A stretch of 64,000 nucleotides of DNA from Parabacteroides distasonis. GTDB taxonomy: Bacteria; Bacteroidota; Bacteroidia; Bacteroidales; Tannerellaceae. The DNA lies in NCBI GenBank assembly GCA_021531775.1, contig JAFBIU010000003.1, positions 116,011 through 180,010 on the forward strand. The letters are read 5' to 3'. The position numbers and the translations under genes were made by a program. Shown in pieces: positions 61,943 to 64,000 of this stretch (its first letter is position 1; every line of letters begins with the position of its first letter). The notes beneath the pieces are model-generated. The model did not search any database and was not told the origin of the DNA. It worked only from the letters and a program-made list of their open reading frames with translations.

Positions 61943-62641
61943 TTAGATTTCTTCAACTGATTTGGGGTCAATTTTAATACCCGCGCTCATCGTACTTGAA
62001 AGATAAATGCTCTTAATATAAGTTCCCTTTGCAGCAGACGGTTTCAACTTAATCAAAGTTGAAATAAACTCTTTCGCGTTCTGACGGATCTGCTCCGGCT
62101 CGAATGAAATCTTGCCGATAGAAGTGTGAACGATACCAGTTTTATCTACCTTAAAGTCGATCTTACCTTGCTTAACCTCCTTCACCGCATTACCGATTTC
62201 ATTGGTAACCGTACCGCTCTTCGGGTTCGGCATCAAGCCACGCGGACCCAAAATACGACCCAGCGCACCGATCTTACCCATGACTGCCGGCATTGTGATG
62301 ATGACGTCAACGTCAGTCCAACCGCCTTTGATCTTCTCAATATATTCTTCCAATCCTACATAGTCAGCTCCTGCAGTCTTTGCTTCAGCCTCCTTGTCAG
62401 GAGTACACAATGCAAGAACCCGAACCTGCTTTCCTGTACCGTTGGGCAGAGATACAACACCTCTGACCATCTGGTTAGCTTTACGAGGGTCAACACCTAA
62501 ACGGACATCTACATCCACAGAGGCATCGAACTTTGTAGTAGTGATTTCCTTCACCAACGCTGATGCTTCCTTCAATGTGTATGCTTTCCCAGCTTCAATC
62601 TTGCCCAAAGCCAACTTTTGATTCTTTGTAAGTTTACTCAT
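61943..62641 (-). CDS. rplA: Ribosomal protein uL1
   Basis: At 232 aa it has the L1 signature ([20 protein letters not shown], then [15 protein letters not shown]) and the C-terminal [14 protein letters not shown] region. It binds the L1 stalk of 23S rRNA; in other bacteria it represses its own operon. It follows rplK by 15 bases. Confidence 0.98.
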   Translation of the reverse strand: MSKLTKNQKLALGKIEAGKAYTLKEASALVKEITTTKFDASVDVDVRLGVDPRKANQMVRGVVSLPNGTGKQVRVLALCTPDKEAEAKTAGADYVGLEEYIEKIKGGWTDVDVIITMPAVMGKIGALGRILGPRGLMPNPKSGTVTNEIGNAVKEVKQGKIDFKVDKTGIVHTSIGKISFEPEQIRQNAKEFISTLIKLKPSAAKGTYIKSIYLSSTMSAGIKIDPKSVEEI

Positions 62642-62656
62642 CTCAATTGAAGTTTA

Positions 62657-63100
62657 TTAATTATTACCCGGGAATGCCCCTTTAACAGCGATACCCATAC
62701 TTCTTGCTGTACCAGCAACCATCTTCATAGCTGCATCTACAGTGAAACAGTTTAAATCGACCAACTTGTCTTCTGCGATTGTCTTCACCTGATCCCAAGA
62801 AATCTCAGCGATTTTCTTACGATTCGGCTCTGCAGAACCACTCTTCTGCTTTGCAACTTCCAACAACTGGATAGCTACAGGAGGGGTCTTGACAACAAAG
62901 TCGAAAGACTTATCGACATAGTAAGTAATTACCACAGGTAAAATCTTACCAGCCTTGTCCTGGGTTCTGGCATTAAATTGCTTGCAAAACTCCATAATAT
63001 TAATACCCTTAGAACCCAATGCAGGTCCTACTGGGGGAGAAGGGTTTGCTGCTCCTCCTTTAATCTGCAATTTGATTTGTCCAGCAACTTCTTTAGCCAT
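62657..63100 (-). CDS. rplK: Ribosomal protein uL11
   Basis: At 147 aa: the N-terminal Pro-rich helix ([20 protein letters not shown]), targeted by thiopeptides together with 23S rRNA, and the rRNA-binding C-terminal domain ending [17 protein letters not shown]. First ribosomal gene after nusG. Confidence 0.98.
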   Translation of the reverse strand: MAKEVAGQIKLQIKGGAANPSPPVGPALGSKGINIMEFCKQFNARTQDKAGKILPVVITYYVDKSFDFVVKTPPVAIQLLEVAKQKSGSAEPNRKKIAEISWDQVKTIAEDKLVDLNCFTVDAAMKMVAGTARSMGIAVKGAFPGNN

Positions 63101-63164
63101 TGTTTCTAAATTTAAATATATTAACTAATAACAGAAAGAAAAGCACTTTTCGTAACCAGAGTAC

Positions 63165-63707
63165 TTATTCCTTCTCAACTTGCATATAACCCAACTCAAG
63201 AGGAGTTTTGCGTCCGAAGACCTTAACCATCACCTTGAGTTTCTTTTTCTCAGCGTTGACCTCTTCGATTATGCCTGTGAAACCGTTGAACGGGCCAAAG
63301 GTAATCTTGACTGTCTCACCTACGTAGAACTGGATATCCATTTCATCTTCCTGCTCCTGCAACGTATCAACCGTACCTAAAATACGACTGACCTCTGAAG
63401 GACGTAAAGGTACTGGATTGTCCGAACCTCCCAAGAAACCAATGATGTTGGGAATATTCCGCAACCGGTGAGCGACCTCTCCTACTAATGCAGCCTCTAC
63501 CAACACATAACCCGGCAAGTAAGCTCTCTCTTTCATCACTTTCTTACCGTTGCGTACGGAAACGACCTTCTCCGTAGGAATCAGTACTTGCGCCACGTAT
63601 TCACCGAGATCTGTATTTTTCATCTCAGCTTCCAGATATTCCTTCGCTTTGTTCTCCTTGCCACTGATGGCACGCAGAACATAAAATTTCTTTTGGATAT
63701 CAGACAT
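63165..63707 (-). CDS. nusG: Transcription termination/antitermination factor NusG
   Basis: At 180 aa: the NGN domain ([40 protein letters not shown]) that binds the polymerase clamp, and a KOW domain ([20 protein letters not shown]) that contacts Rho or ribosomal protein S10. It starts 11 bases after secE. Confidence 0.97.
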   Translation of the reverse strand: MSDIQKKFYVLRAISGKENKAKEYLEAEMKNTDLGEYVAQVLIPTEKVVSVRNGKKVMKERAYLPGYVLVEAALVGEVAHRLRNIPNIIGFLGGSDNPVPLRPSEVSRILGTVDTLQEQEDEMDIQFYVGETVKITFGPFNGFTGIIEEVNAEKKKLKVMVKVFGRKTPLELGYMQVEKE

Positions 63708-63718
63708 TGCCAGTTAGA

Positions 63719-63913
63719 TTAAAATAGTGTCTCGTAAATAAAACGCATCACAGCTTCAAAACCAAAGTCAACGACAAAAATTCCCGCTGCAATGATAAGG
63801 GAAGCAAACATAACAACTACAGCACTGTTGGATAATTCTGTCCTTGTCGGCCAAGAAACTTTATAAACAAGTTCGTTATAAGATTCCTTTATATAAGCAA
63901 ATATCTTTTTCAT
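63719..63913 (-). CDS. secE: Preprotein translocase subunit SecE
   Basis: At 64 aa, the short single-helix form: an amphipathic helix (YIKESYNELVYKVSWPTRTE, with the conserved K-V-x-W-P) and one membrane helix (AVVVMFASLIIAAGIFVVDF). It clamps SecY in the inner membrane. It is the first protein gene downstream of tRNA-Trp. Confidence 0.97.
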   Translation of the reverse strand: MKKIFAYIKESYNELVYKVSWPTRTELSNSAVVVMFASLIIAAGIFVVDFGFEAVMRFIYETLF

Positions 63914-63929
63914 TGAATCTATAATTTTG

Positions 63930-64000
63930 CACGGAACGAGAGGCTCGAACTCCCGACACCTGGTTTTGGAGACCAGTGCTCTACCAACTGAGCTAGTTCC
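63930..64000 (-). tRNA. tRNA-Trp(CCA), first two bases outside the window
   Basis: The minus strand shows the D-arm GCTCAGTTGGTAGAGC, the anticodon arm CTGGT-CTCCAAA-ACCAG with anticodon CCA, and the T-arm GGGAG-TTCGAGC-CTCTC. The 3' acceptor strand GTTCCGT predicts a 5' strand ACGGAAC, of which the first two bases lie past position 64000. CCA is not encoded. The position before secE is standard for Bacteroidetes. Confidence 0.93.

Overview
The window is bacterial chromosome from a member of the order Bacteroidales, most like a gut Parabacteroides or a close relative; I cannot fix the genus from sequence alone. The evidence is the TAnnTTTG / TTTG promoters (-7 and -33 boxes) in front of many genes, secretion-tail (type IX-like) surface proteins, SusC-like TonB receptor style, DUF4369/DUF4374 lipoproteins, an HU-like protein with a C-terminal extension, and the gene order tRNA-Trp, secE, nusG, rplK, rplA, rplJ, rplL, rpoB, rpoC.

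Layout. 1-2.7 kb: the end of a sugar-phosphate isomerase-like gene, a degenerate hemerythrin-like protein overlapping a LuxR-type regulator, and a UmuC polymerase. 2.8-11.1 kb (minus strand): two giant secreted proteins in one unit, an LRR protein with a dockerin-like module followed by a cohesin-like, InlB-repeat protein. 11.1-11.6 kb: a palindrome-rich gap with a leftover gene 3' end. 11.6-18.4 kb: a membrane MutS-like ATPase, a GH78-type glycosidase with a triple 32-bp upstream repeat, an SpoU-type RNA methyltransferase, a dead arylsulfatase fragment and a calcineurin-like phosphoesterase. 18.4-20.9 kb: an unrecognised 464-aa protein, an HxlR regulator between two matching dyads, and a radical-SAM gene fragment.

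21.05-28.76 kb is the most interesting region. It is an AT-rich six-gene plus-strand operon: a dynamin-like GTPase with an Ala/Gly membrane segment; a small coiled-coil protein; a membrane-anchored coiled-coil dynamin-like GTPase; a third dynamin-like GTPase; a zinc-ribbon protein with two TerB-like helical repeats; and a small DUF6140-like protein. A well-formed promoter drives it through a ~320-nt leader holding two mutually exclusive hairpins, the second an intrinsic terminator. Gene fragments flank it on both sides, as expected of an accessory island. I infer a membrane-remodelling stress or anti-phage function; this is not demonstrated.

28.8-45.3 kb: an AAA ATPase fragment, a Fic enzyme behind a nested palindrome, a dicarboxylate/cation symporter, an HU-like protein, a second GH78 rhamnosidase, a xusCBA-like xenosiderophore uptake operon divergent from a GH42 beta-galactosidase, prfB with its programmed +1 frameshift, and a long-chain acyl-CoA ligase. 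45.5-52.6 kb: PadR regulator plus PspC-domain protein, HIT and greA (the latter behind a possible leader attenuator), a DUF4369/thioredoxin-fold lipoprotein, pnp and a short-chain dehydrogenase. 52.7-64 kb: the RNA polymerase/ribosomal protein cluster, ending in a tRNA-Trp cut by the window edge.
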